DNA of 60,285 nt. It comes from Rhodocyclaceae bacterium. Lineage in GTDB: Bacteria; Pseudomonadota; Gammaproteobacteria; Burkholderiales; Ga0077523. The translations under genes and the position numbers were made by a program. Below are positions 36,303-44,897 of the stretch, one piece after another; positions within the stretch are counted from its first letter, which is position 1, and each line of letters begins with the position of its first letter. The stretch lies in contig JADCHQ010000013.1 in the NCBI GenBank assembly GCA_020248405.1, positions 1 through 60,285 on the forward strand. Reading direction: 5' to 3'. The notes under the pieces were generated by a model, which worked only from the letters and a program-made list of their open reading frames with translations, searched no databases and had not been told where the DNA came from.

Positions 36303-37502
36303 TCACAGCGCCTCCATCAGGGTGGCATTGGCCATCCCGCCGCTCTCGCACATCACCTGCAGCCCGAGGCGCCCGCCCCGGGCCTCGAGGCCGCCCACCA
36401 GCGAGGCCATGAGGCGCCCACCCGAGGCGCCCACCGGGTGGCCGAAGGAGATGGCCCCGCCGTCGGCATTCACCCGCGCGGGCTCCGCGCCCAGCTCGGC
36501 CTGCCACGCCAGCACCACGGACGCGAACGCCTCGTTCACCTCGAAGGCGTCGATGTCCTGCATGCGCAGCCCGGCGCGCGCGAGCAGCTTTCGCGTGGCA
36601 GGAATGATCCCCGTGAGCATCATGACCGGGTCGTCACCAGCAACGGCGAAGCCGCGAAACGCGGCCCGCGGCCGCAGACCCAGCCGGGCCGCGGCCGCCT
36701 CGGACACCACCAGCGCAGCGAAGGCGCCGTCGGTGAGCTGGGACGAGTTGCCGGCGGTCACCCGCCACCCGATCTGGGGGAATCGCGCCCCAGCGGCCGC
36801 GTCCATGAACGCGGGCTCCAGCGCCGCCAGCTTCGCGACGCTGGTGTCGCGCCTCACGCCCTCGTCGTGCACGACGCGCGTGCTGCCCGCGGAAGGGTCC
36901 GGCACCGCAACGGCGACAATCTGGGCACCTACGCGGCCCTCGTCCTGGGCCAGCGCCGCGCGGCGGTGGGACTCCGCCGCATAGGCATCCAGCGCCTCGC
37001 GCCCCAGCGCCCAGCGCGCGGCAATCAGCTCGGCCGAGATCCCCTGGTGAACCAGGCCCTCGGGGTAGCGCGCCCGGAGGGCCGGGCCCAGGTTGTCCAT
37101 TCCCATGCGATTGGACTTCATGGGCACCCTGCTCATCATCTCAACGCCGCCCGCAATGACCACGTCGTAGGCGCCGGCAATAACGCCCTGGGCGGCAAAA
37201 TCCAGGGCCTGCTGGGCGGATCCGCACTTGCGGTCCAGCGACACGCCCGGAGTCGACTCCGGGAACCCCGCCGCGAGCCACGCGTGGCGCGCGATGTTGG
37301 CCGACTGCTCCCCCACCTGCAGCACGCAGCCGGCAATCACGTCTTCGACCTCGCCCGGGTCGATCCCGGTGCGCGCCACCAGGCCGCGCAGCACCTGCGC
37401 GAACAGGTCCACGGGGTGCAGGCCCGCCAGCGCGCCCGAGGCGCGGCCGCGGCCGAAGGGGCTGCGCACAATGTCCACGAGGAGCGCGCGACCGGCTGGC
37501 AT
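36303..37502 (-). CDS. Acetyl-CoA acyltransferase (thiolase)
   Basis: The 399-residue thiolase has its nucleophilic Cys in SLDRKCGSAQQALDF near residue 92, VNEAFASVVLAWQ near residue 315 and the His in ADGGAISFGHPVGASGGR near residue 350. At the C-terminus the family CxGxG becomes MCESGGMANATL, a small change that keeps the Cys. It starts two bases after the stop of the third carboxyltransferase-like gene, so it belongs to the long leftward operon. A role in cleaving a beta-ketoacyl-CoA formed after carboxylation and CoA activation would fit. Confidence 0.9.
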   Translation of the reverse strand: MPAGRALLVDIVRSPFGRGRASGALAGLHPVDLFAQVLRGLVARTGIDPGEVEDVIAGCVLQVGEQSANIARHAWLAAGFPESTPGVSLDRKCGSAQQALDFAAQGVIAGAYDVVIAGGVEMMSRVPMKSNRMGMDNLGPALRARYPEGLVHQGISAELIAARWALGREALDAYAAESHRRAALAQDEGRVGAQIVAVAVPDPSAGSTRVVHDEGVRRDTSVAKLAALEPAFMDAAAGARFPQIGWRVTAGNSSQLTDGAFAALVVSEAAAARLGLRPRAAFRGFAVAGDDPVMMLTGIIPATRKLLARAGLRMQDIDAFEVNEAFASVVLAWQAELGAEPARVNADGGAISFGHPVGASGGRLMASLVGGLEARGGRLGLQVMCESGGMANATLMEAL

Positions 37503-37504
37503 GG

Positions 37505-38962
37505 CTACCTGGACAGTTCCACGGAGAGCTCCGCGCTGGCCACCTGGACGTAGCGCGAGTTCGCGATGCGCATCAGCTCGCGGGCGAAATCCGCCTCCGG
37601 CGAAGAGAGCGTGGGGAAGTCCAGCCGGAGCGGACCCGCCGCCCGCATCGCCTCGATGTCGTGGATCGGCACCACGGCCCGGAGCAGCAGTTCGTCATCG
37701 TCGGCGACGTTCCCGTTGCGCCGGCGGACCTCCTCGAGGGAGGGATTCTCGGGCGGGCTGGCCTTGATCTCGCGATACCGGGGTGCCGCCTCGATGCGCT
37801 CCATCACGTGCGGCTCCACCGGCGCCACTGTCGTGCCGTAGTAGCCCAGCGCGTACTGGATGACCTCGTCGGGGATCACGCTCCAGCGCTTTCCCGTGAC
37901 GATGTTCATCACCGCCGACACCCCCACGAGCTGCGAGAACGGGGTCATCATGCCCGGGTAGCCAAGCTCCTTGCGCACCACGGCAGTCTCGTCGAGGACG
38001 TCGTCCAGCCGGTCGGCCATCCCGTGCTGGGCGAGCTGGTTCCTGAGCGTGCCGGTCATGCCGCCCGGGATCTGGTGCGCATAGGCCGAGAGGTCGAACT
38101 CGTTTGGCACGCCCACGCGAAGGCCGTAGGTGCGCGCGATGGCCTCGAAGTGCGCCGACACCTGGCCGAGCAGCGCCTCGTCGATGCCGTGCGTATGCCC
38201 GTCCAGAGCAATGTTGCGCAGCATGATCTCGGTGGACGGCATGGACGGGCCGTTAGCGAGCGGACGCGCCGCGGTGTGCAGGATGGTCACGCCGTGCCGG
38301 ATGGCTTCGAGGTAGGTCCATGTGGACAGTCCGGTGACGTTGTGGGAGTGCAGCTCGATGGGCTTGCCGCGGCCGTTGGCCCGGACCTGCGCCACGAGGC
38401 TGCCCACGCGCTCGGGCCTGAGGCAGCCGGCGGTGTCGTAGATCAGCAGCGTATCCACATCCGGGCTCGCAGAGAGCTCGGCGGCGCGCGCGCCGTAGTA
38501 CTCATCGGTGTGCACCGGGCTGCTGCTGAAGTTGATGGCCCCGGCCACCTCGGCGCCGGCCTCCTTCGCCACCCGGGCGAGGCGGTGCATCTTGTCGATG
38601 TTGAACAGCACGTCGTAGATCCAGAAGCTGCGGATGCCGTGCGCGCACAGGCGCCGCACCCACAGGTCCATGACGGCGTCGGGCGTGATGGCGAACGTGA
38701 CGCACGCATTGCTGCGCATCCCGGCGCGTACCCGCGAGCGCGGCATCGCGGCGATCATGCGGTCGAGACCCTCCCACGGGTTCTCGCGGCAGTACTTGAT
38801 GAGCACCTCGAAGATCGAGCTGCCGGTGCAGTCCACCACGCGGTACCCGGTGCGGTCGATGAGCGGGCAGGCGGGCAGCGCCATCCCGGCCCGCATGCGC
38901 ATGCCCCAGAGGCTCTGCTGGCCGTCGCGCAGGGTCTGGTCGATGAATTCGATGTGAGCCAA
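37505..38962 (-). CDS. Carboxyltransferase-like protein (transcarboxylase 5S/OadA family), paralogue 3
   Basis: The 485-residue protein resembles the carboxyltransferase part of oxaloacetate decarboxylase, pyruvate carboxylase and transcarboxylase 5S. The metal-site Asp is in IDQTLRDGQQSLWG (Asp8) and the metal-binding HxH is in ELHSHNVTG (His205, His207). QIPGGMTGTLRNQLAQHG near residue 307 and GYPGMMTPFSQLVG near residue 345 match the conserved C-terminal domain. At position 175 the family's carbamylated Lys (KDMAG) is replaced by Tyr (IYDTAG). The family motif RGQN that contacts the keto acid is RSNA here. It is the third of three tandem genes of equal length. Confidence 0.85.
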   Translation of the reverse strand: MAHIEFIDQTLRDGQQSLWGMRMRAGMALPACPLIDRTGYRVVDCTGSSIFEVLIKYCRENPWEGLDRMIAAMPRSRVRAGMRSNACVTFAITPDAVMDLWVRRLCAHGIRSFWIYDVLFNIDKMHRLARVAKEAGAEVAGAINFSSSPVHTDEYYGARAAELSASPDVDTLLIYDTAGCLRPERVGSLVAQVRANGRGKPIELHSHNVTGLSTWTYLEAIRHGVTILHTAARPLANGPSMPSTEIMLRNIALDGHTHGIDEALLGQVSAHFEAIARTYGLRVGVPNEFDLSAYAHQIPGGMTGTLRNQLAQHGMADRLDDVLDETAVVRKELGYPGMMTPFSQLVGVSAVMNIVTGKRWSVIPDEVIQYALGYYGTTVAPVEPHVMERIEAAPRYREIKASPPENPSLEEVRRRNGNVADDDELLLRAVVPIHDIEAMRAAGPLRLDFPTLSSPEADFARELMRIANSRYVQVASAELSVELSR

Positions 38963-38983
38963 GTGATGCCTCCCCCCGGGGTG

Positions 38984-40441
38984 CTAGCGCCGCAGCTCGA
39001 GACGAAGCCCGTCGGCCGCGACCTCGAGATAGCGCGCCGTGCTCGCGCTCATCATGTCGTGAACCCGCTGCAGCTCGGAGGAGCCGAGCGCGGGATAGTC
39101 GCGGCGCACGGGGCCGGCGCGCTTCATAGCCTCGATGTGGTCCTCGGCCACCAGGAAGCGAAGGATGAGCTCGTCGTCGTCCACGTTGCCGTACTGCCGC
39201 CGGATCTCCGCGAGCGTGGGGTTGGGCGGACGCGTGCCGCGGAAGTCCCTTGCCCGGGGGTGGCTGTCGATGCGATCCATCACCTCCGGATCGAGGGGCG
39301 CCACGGGAGGGCCGTACCATCCGTAGGCGTACTGGATGACCTCGTCGGGAATCGAGCCGTAGCGCCTGCCGGTGACCACGTTCATCACCGCCAGCACGCC
39401 GACAAGCTGCGAGAACGGGGTGGCCATGGCGGGGTAGCCCAGCTCCCGGCGGACCCGGGCGGTCTCCATGAGCACCTCGTCCAGCCGCTCACCCATGCCG
39501 TGCTGGGCGAGCTGGTTCTTCAGAGTACCCGTCATGCCCCCGGGCACCTGGTGCTCCACCATCCAGGCGTCGTACTCGACAGGCACGCCCGTGGGAAAGC
39601 CCGCCGCCCTGGCAACGCGCTCGAAGTGCTCGGCAACGGGCGCGAGCAGCGACTCGTCGATGCCGGTGGTGTGGCCGTGCAGCCGCAGGTTTCGCAGCGT
39701 CATGTCGATGGACGGCAGCGACGAGCCGTTGGCCAGCGGCCTGGAGCAGGTGTGCAGGATGCTGAGCCCGGCGTTGACGGCCTCGAGATAGACCAGCGGC
39801 GCGAGCCCCGTGACATTGTGGGAGTGCACCTCCACAGGCTTGCCGTTGCTGGCGGCGACGACGCCCGGGATGATGGCCCTCGCCCGCTCGGGCGTCATGA
39901 TGCCGCCCATGTCGTAGAGGATCAGCCGGTCCACGTGCGGGCTGGCCGAGAGCCGCCTCGCGGCATCCGCGTAGAACGCCTCGGTATGCACCGGGCTCAC
40001 GCTGTACATCAGCGCGAGGACCACCTCGGCGCCGTGGCCGTTCGCGACCCTGGCAAGGCGGTGCAGCTTGTCGACATTCACGTGCAGCGGGTCGTGGATC
40101 CAGAAGCTGCGCACGCCGTGCTCGCAGAGCCGCTGCACCCACAGGTCCATGAGGTCATCCGGCGTCACCGACATGGTGATGATGCCGTGGCAACGCATGC
40201 CGGCGCGCACCCGCACACGCGGCAGCGACTGAACCACCAGATCCAGCCCTTCCCAGGGATTTTCCCGGGCGTGGCGCACCATCACCTCGAACATGGAGCT
40301 TCCCACGAAGTCCACCACCGAGTATCCGGTGCGGTCGATGAGGTCGCACACCGGCAGGGCCATGCCCGCCTGCATGCGCATGCCCCACAGGCTCTGGTTT
40401 CCGTCTCGCAGGGTCTGGTCGATGATCTCGATGCGGGCCAT
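38984..40441 (-). CDS. Carboxyltransferase-like protein (transcarboxylase 5S/OadA family), paralogue 2
   Basis: This 485-residue paralogue shares the same order of motifs: IDQTLRDGNQSLWG at the start, GMRCHGIITM near residue 81, VSPVHTEAFYADA near residue 148, LYDMGGIMTPERA with Tyr at 176 in place of the carbamylated Lys, VHSHNVTG for metal binding, VPGGMTGTLKNQLAQHG and GYPAMATPFSQLVG. A DMGG triad where the family has DMAG keeps the loop recognisable. It lies 8 bp after the first paralogue and 21 bp before the third. Divergence between copies is large, so this is not a recent duplication. Confidence 0.85.
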   Translation of the reverse strand: MARIEIIDQTLRDGNQSLWGMRMQAGMALPVCDLIDRTGYSVVDFVGSSMFEVMVRHARENPWEGLDLVVQSLPRVRVRAGMRCHGIITMSVTPDDLMDLWVQRLCEHGVRSFWIHDPLHVNVDKLHRLARVANGHGAEVVLALMYSVSPVHTEAFYADAARRLSASPHVDRLILYDMGGIMTPERARAIIPGVVAASNGKPVEVHSHNVTGLAPLVYLEAVNAGLSILHTCSRPLANGSSLPSIDMTLRNLRLHGHTTGIDESLLAPVAEHFERVARAAGFPTGVPVEYDAWMVEHQVPGGMTGTLKNQLAQHGMGERLDEVLMETARVRRELGYPAMATPFSQLVGVLAVMNVVTGRRYGSIPDEVIQYAYGWYGPPVAPLDPEVMDRIDSHPRARDFRGTRPPNPTLAEIRRQYGNVDDDELILRFLVAEDHIEAMKRAGPVRRDYPALGSSELQRVHDMMSASTARYLEVAADGLRLELRR

Positions 40442-40449
40442 GGCGGGCT

Positions 40450-41907
40450 CTAGCGGGACAGGGTGATGGAGAGGCCGGCGGCCCGGACCTCCAGGTGCCG
40501 GGCGGTGCCCGCGTCCATGAGGGCGCGGGCCTGCTCCAGCGCGGGCGAACTCATGAGCGGGTGATCGCGCGGGACGGGGCCGGCGGCCTTCATCTTCTGG
40601 ATGAAGGGCTCCGCGATCATGTAGCGCAGCAGCAGCTCCTCGTCGCTGGCGCCGCCGAACCGTTGCCGCAGCTCCTCCAGGGACGGCTCCGGCGGCGGGC
40701 TGGCCGCGATCTCCGCCGCCCGCGGCGCCGCCATGATGCGGTCGAGAACGTCGGCCTGGATCGGCGCCACCGGCTGTCCATACCACCCGCACGCGTACTG
40801 GATCACCTCGTCGGGGATGGTGCGGTAGCGCTCGCCGTTGACCACGTTCATCACCGCCAGCACGCCCACGAGCTGCGAGAAGGGCGTCGCCATGCCGGGA
40901 TACCCCAGGTCGCAGCGCACCGCGGCCACCTCGCGCAGAACCTCGTCCAGCCGGTGGGCCATGCCGTGCTGGGCGAGCTGGTTCTTGAGCGTGCCCGTCA
41001 TGCCCCCGGGCACCTGATGCTCGAAGACCCACTGGTCATACTCGTTCATGCTGCCGATGGCGAAGCCTGCGCTTCGGCCCACCTGCTCGAAGTGGTCGGC
41101 CACCGGACCGAGGAGGGAGGTGTCCAGGTCGTGGGTGTGTCCCGCGAGCTTCAGGTTGCGAAGCGTCGTCTCCACGGAGGGGAGCGAAGGCCCGTTGGCG
41201 AGCGGGCGCGAGCAGGTGTGGATCACGTCCACACCCAGCGAGATCGCCTCCAGGTAGGTGAGCGGGGCGATGCCGATCACGTTGTGGGAGTGGATCTCCA
41301 GGGTCTTGCCGTTACAGTTCGCCTGTACGGCGGGGATGAGCGTGCGCGCGCGCGCGGGCGTGAGCACGCCCGCCGTGTCGTAGATGATCAGGCGGTCCAC
41401 GTCCGGGCTGGCGGCGAGCAGCGCGGCCTTGGCCGCGTAGAACTCGTCGGTGTGGACGGGAGAGAGCGTGTACATGAGCGCCGCCACCACTTCCGCCTCC
41501 CAGCGCTTCGCGACCCTGGCGATGCGGTGGGTCTTGTCCACGTTCCAGTGCAGCACGTCGTAGATCCAGAAGCTGCGCACGCCGTGGGCGCAGAGCGTCT
41601 CCACCCACAGGTCCACCAAGCAGCGCGGCGCAACCGACATGGAGATGAGCCCGGTGTTGCGCAGGCCGGCCCGGATGCGGGAGCGCGGCATGGACTGCAC
41701 GATCAGGTCCAGCCCCTGCCAGGGATCCTCGGCGAAGTTGCGCACCATGATCTCGAACATGGAACTGCCCACCAGATCCACCACGTCGTAGCCGGTGCGG
41801 TCGATCAGCGGCGTCACCGGGAGCGCCATGCCGGCACGCATCTGCATGCCCCACAGGCTCTGCTGCCCGTCGCGCATGGTCTGGTCGATGATGCGCACGT
41901 GCGCCAT
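40450..41907 (-). CDS. Carboxyltransferase-like protein (transcarboxylase 5S/OadA family), paralogue 1
   Basis: The first of the three tandem 485-residue paralogues follows the biotin carrier gene by 28 bp. It begins with IIDQTMRDGQQSLWG (Met in place of the family Leu). It has GLRNTGLISM where pyruvate carboxylases have LLRGQNL, IIYDTAGVLTP with Tyr176 at the Lys position, IHSHNVIG for metal binding, QVPGGMTGTLKNQLAQHG and GYPGMATPFSQLVG. By homology it would move CO2 between carboxybiotin and a substrate. The Lys-to-Tyr change and altered substrate loop point to a different acceptor or a changed mechanism. Confidence 0.85.
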   Translation of the reverse strand: MAHVRIIDQTMRDGQQSLWGMQMRAGMALPVTPLIDRTGYDVVDLVGSSMFEIMVRNFAEDPWQGLDLIVQSMPRSRIRAGLRNTGLISMSVAPRCLVDLWVETLCAHGVRSFWIYDVLHWNVDKTHRIARVAKRWEAEVVAALMYTLSPVHTDEFYAAKAALLAASPDVDRLIIYDTAGVLTPARARTLIPAVQANCNGKTLEIHSHNVIGIAPLTYLEAISLGVDVIHTCSRPLANGPSLPSVETTLRNLKLAGHTHDLDTSLLGPVADHFEQVGRSAGFAIGSMNEYDQWVFEHQVPGGMTGTLKNQLAQHGMAHRLDEVLREVAAVRCDLGYPGMATPFSQLVGVLAVMNVVNGERYRTIPDEVIQYACGWYGQPVAPIQADVLDRIMAAPRAAEIAASPPPEPSLEELRQRFGGASDEELLLRYMIAEPFIQKMKAAGPVPRDHPLMSSPALEQARALMDAGTARHLEVRAAGLSITLSR

Positions 41908-41935
41908 CAGCGCGACTCCCCCGCGGGCCGGGCGG

Positions 41936-42436
41936 TCACTGCTGCACCACGTAGAGCGGCGTGTCGTGCTCCACCATCTCGCCGTCTTCCACGAGGCAGC
42001 GCACGATCTTCCCGGAGATCCCGGCCTTCACCGGGGTGAACAGCTTCATCACCTCGATCAGGCAGACCGTGGTGTCGGGCTCGATGGCCTCGCCATCCCG
42101 CACGTAGGGCGGCGCGCCCGGCTTGGGCTGTTTCCAGAACACGCCCAGGTTGGGCGCCTTGATGTGCACCTGGCCGGCGGCGAGCGCCGCTGGCCCCGCC
42201 CCTGGCGCCTCGGCGACGGGGGCGGGCGCCGGTGCCGCCGCCGGGACCGGGCCCGCCGCCGCGACCGGAGCCGCGGAGGGGGGTGCACCGGCGGAGGGCA
42301 CCGGGCCCCGGGCCTCCATGGGCCCCCGCTTCGAGATGGCGAGCTTCAGCCCCTCCACCTCGAGACGCATCTCCTGCCAGTCGGACTGCTCGAACAGCCG
42401 GACCAGATTGCGGATGTCTTCCTTGTTCACGGCCAC
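41936..42436 (-). CDS. Biotin carboxyl carrier protein (AccB-like)
   Basis: The 166-residue protein has the AccB layout. An N-terminal helical segment IRNLVRLFEQSDWQEMRLEVEGLKLAISK occupies residues 8-36. A flexible Ala/Pro linker follows at residues 40-90, and then the biotinyl domain. The biotinylation motif is IEVMKLF with Lys131. It should carry carboxybiotin between the biotin carboxylase and the carboxyltransferase-like proteins encoded directly downstream. No biotin carboxylase gene is in this operon; the one at 22162-23541 is the best candidate partner. Confidence 0.92.
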   Translation of the reverse strand: MAVNKEDIRNLVRLFEQSDWQEMRLEVEGLKLAISKRGPMEARGPVPSAGAPPSAAPVAAAGPVPAAAPAPAPVAEAPGAGPAALAAGQVHIKAPNLGVFWKQPKPGAPPYVRDGEAIEPDTTVCLIEVMKLFTPVKAGISGKIVRCLVEDGEMVEHDTPLYVVQQ

Positions 42437-42454
42437 GTCGTCATCTCCCCTCGG

Positions 42455-44215
42455 TCACGCCGCCGCGGCTGCATGCCGCCGCGCCGCGCAGGCTGCCAGC
42501 AGCGCCGGCAGCACTTCGCGCACCACGATGAATTCAAGTCCTGCCTCCACAGCCGCCTGCACGCCCGCGTCGGTGTTGAGCACGCTGCCCGAGGCGCCGC
42601 GCGTGCCGGCCAGCAAGCCGGCCGTGCGAGCGGGATCCTCGCCGCCTTCGATCGCGTCGAGGTCGAGGGTGGCCCGGGGCACCCCGCAGGCAGCGGGCAG
42701 GACGCGAAGCGGCGCCTCGGCGCTGGCCCACTCGAGCAGGGCTGCCAGCGCCGGGTCGGAGCCCGCGGCGGGCTGCTCCACCGGCAGCGCGCCCTCGAAC
42801 ACGCGCCCGCTGGTCCCGTCCACCGTGACCATGCGACCGGCGAGGCCCGCGAGCGCTCCCTCGCCGCACCCGACAACGCACGGAACGCCAAGCTGGCGGC
42901 TCACCACCGCCGCGTGGCTGGTGGAACCGCCCTTCTCGGTGGCAATGGCCGCGGCCACCAGCATGCCGTGCACATCCTCGGGGCTGGTGGTGGGGCGCGC
43001 GAGGACGACCGCGTGCCCGAGCGCATGCAGCCGCTCGGCCTCGTCGGCGTCGGCCGCCACCACGCCGGCGCCCACGCCGGGGCTTGCTGCCTCGCCCCGC
43101 GCGAGAACACTGGCCGCGGAGGGATCGAAGCCGGCCGGCAGGCGCGGGCGGAGCAGCAGGCGAACCTGCTCCGCCGACACTCGCGACAGCGCCTCGGGCG
43201 GCCCGATCCGCCCCTCGCGCACCATGTCCACGGCGCAGCGCACCGCCGCGGCTGGCGAGCGCTTCGCCGGGCGCGCCTGCAACAGGTAGAGCCGGCCGCG
43301 CTCCACCGTGAACTCGATGTCCTGCACGTCGCCGTTGTCCCGCTCGAGAACGGCGCAGGCGGAGAGCAGCTCGCGGTGCACCTCCGGCATGCGGCGGGCC
43401 AGCGCGTCCAGGCCCTCGGGCGTGTGGCTTCCGGACACCACGTCCTCGCCCTGGGCACGCGCCAGGTACTCGCCGTAGGGGACGGGATCGCCGGTGAGGG
43501 GATTGCGAGAGAACAGCACGCCGGTGCCGGAGCGTTCATCGGAGTTGCCGAACACCATCGCCTGCACCGTCACGGCCGTGCCCATGGCTTCGGGGACGCC
43601 GTGGTGCTGGCGGTACTTGCGGGCGCGCCGCCCGTTCCACGAATGGAACACCGCCCGGATGGCGGACTCGAGCTGCGCGGCGGGATCCGCGGGCACCTCG
43701 CCGCAGCCGCGCGCCGCGATCGCGGCGCGCCAGCCGGCAGGGCCGTCCGAGGGATCGAGCGCACCGATCTCCGCCCGCAACACGATGCGCGCGAACATCT
43801 CGCAGAACCGGCGGTGGGTGTCGCGGGCAAATCCCGGCGCGCCGGTCTCCCGCGCCAGGGCGAGCTCGCTGTCGTCGCTCATCCCCAGGTTGAGCACCGT
43901 GTCCATCATCCCGGGCATGCTCACCGGCGCCCCCGAGCGCACCGACACCAGCAGGGGGCGCTGCGCCGCACCAAGGCGTCGGCCGGTGGTCTTCTCCAGC
44001 CACGCGACGCCGGCCATCACCTCGTCCATCAGTCCGGCCGGCATGACGCCGCCGGATTCGTGGAACTGCCTGCAGGTCTCGGTGGTGACCACAAAGGCTG
44101 GGGGAACGTTAAGCCCTAGGGCGCGCATGCGCGCGAGGCTCCACGCCTTGCCGCCCACCAGCTCGCGAGCAGGCAGGCTCGCGCCGTCCAGGAGCAGCGT
44201 GTGACGCGCCTGCAT
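42455..44215 (-). CDS. PPDK/PEP-synthase-like protein lacking the PEP/pyruvate barrel
   Basis: The 586-residue protein has the ATP-grasp part of pyruvate phosphate dikinase in order: LVGGKAWSLARMRALGLNVPPAFVVTTETC (residues 19-48), LLVSVRSGAPVSMPGMMDTVLNLGM (88-112), GTGVLFSRNPLTGD (230-243) and DIEFTVERGRLYLLQARP (299-316). The swivelling phosphohistidine domain follows, with EKGGSTSHAAVVSRQLGVPCVVG and His434. A full dikinase continues for about 350 residues with the PEP/pyruvate TIM barrel; this protein has only a short tail. Phenylphosphate synthase and rifampicin phosphotransferase show that such truncated or split enzymes can phosphorylate other acceptors. The acceptor-binding part may be encoded downstream or upstream. 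Confidence 0.85.
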   Translation of the reverse strand: MQARHTLLLDGASLPARELVGGKAWSLARMRALGLNVPPAFVVTTETCRQFHESGGVMPAGLMDEVMAGVAWLEKTTGRRLGAAQRPLLVSVRSGAPVSMPGMMDTVLNLGMSDDSELALARETGAPGFARDTHRRFCEMFARIVLRAEIGALDPSDGPAGWRAAIAARGCGEVPADPAAQLESAIRAVFHSWNGRRARKYRQHHGVPEAMGTAVTVQAMVFGNSDERSGTGVLFSRNPLTGDPVPYGEYLARAQGEDVVSGSHTPEGLDALARRMPEVHRELLSACAVLERDNGDVQDIEFTVERGRLYLLQARPAKRSPAAAVRCAVDMVREGRIGPPEALSRVSAEQVRLLLRPRLPAGFDPSAASVLARGEAASPGVGAGVVAADADEAERLHALGHAVVLARPTTSPEDVHGMLVAAAIATEKGGSTSHAAVVSRQLGVPCVVGCGEGALAGLAGRMVTVDGTSGRVFEGALPVEQPAAGSDPALAALLEWASAEAPLRVLPAACGVPRATLDLDAIEGGEDPARTAGLLAGTRGASGSVLNTDAGVQAAVEAGLEFIVVREVLPALLAACAARRHAAAAA

Positions 44216-44230
44216 TGCGCCCCCCGCCCG

Positions 44231-44830
44231 TCAGTCGTCGCGGCTGCGGTCGAGCACGCGGAGCAGGTCCTCGTGCAGTTCGAACCACACGGTGTGATAG
44301 GAGTCGATCTTCGCGCCGCTCACGAAGGCGATCTCGCCCGCCTCGGCCTTGTCCAGCGCCGCGGACAGGCGTTCGCAGTAGCGCCCCAGCCGCGGCAGCC
44401 GGGCGGCCAGCCCGCGCAGCAGGGGCTCCGCGCGCTCGTGAAGCTCGCCGAGGCGGTCGATGATTCGGTTGTCGTAGTCGGCGTCCGAGTGGTCGTTGGG
44501 CACCGTCTCGCCGGCCACGGTCATGGTCTGCCACTCGGTGATGAGCTGCTTGAGGTCGGTGTTGACGGCCTCGAAGCGCTCATAGCCCGCCGAAAGCGCG
44601 GGATCGGCGCGGTGCGCCGCGAACTGCGCCGGGTACTCTGCGGCAAGCGCCTGCTGCCCCTTGGGCGTGAGCATGAACGCGCCCTTGGCCCCCATGGCAA
44701 GCCCTTCGGCCAGCGCCGCTTCGAGACCGGCCTGAACTTCCTCCGGCGGCGCGCCAAGCAGGTCGGCCACCGCGGCGGGCGTGCCGAATTTCTTGATGGC
44801 GAGGCCGTGCATCGCTTCGAACCTTGTCAT
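44231..44830 (-). CDS. Helical protein of unknown function in the dikinase operon
   Basis: The start at 44830 (MTRFEAMHGLAIKKFGTP) gives 199 residues. I do not recognise the family. Residues 1-60 look like a small winged-helix-type segment (FGTPAAVADLLGAPPEEVQAGLEAALAEGL, then MLTPKGQQAL). Residues 75-190 are mostly amphipathic helix with conserved-looking acidic and Tyr residues (NDHSDADYDNRIIDRLGELHERAEPLL, SYHTVWFELHEDLL). The second part could bind the PPDK-like protein, whose gene follows after 15 bp. A regulatory or adaptor subunit is my best guess, with low certainty. Confidence 0.6.
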   Translation of the reverse strand: MTRFEAMHGLAIKKFGTPAAVADLLGAPPEEVQAGLEAALAEGLAMGAKGAFMLTPKGQQALAAEYPAQFAAHRADPALSAGYERFEAVNTDLKQLITEWQTMTVAGETVPNDHSDADYDNRIIDRLGELHERAEPLLRGLAARLPRLGRYCERLSAALDKAEAGEIAFVSGAKIDSYHTVWFELHEDLLRVLDRSRDD

Positions 44831-44897
44831 GTTCACTCCGTGTGCATCTGCATAACCGTCGCGCCGCCCGGCACCGCCGCTGCAGCGCGCCCGCGGC

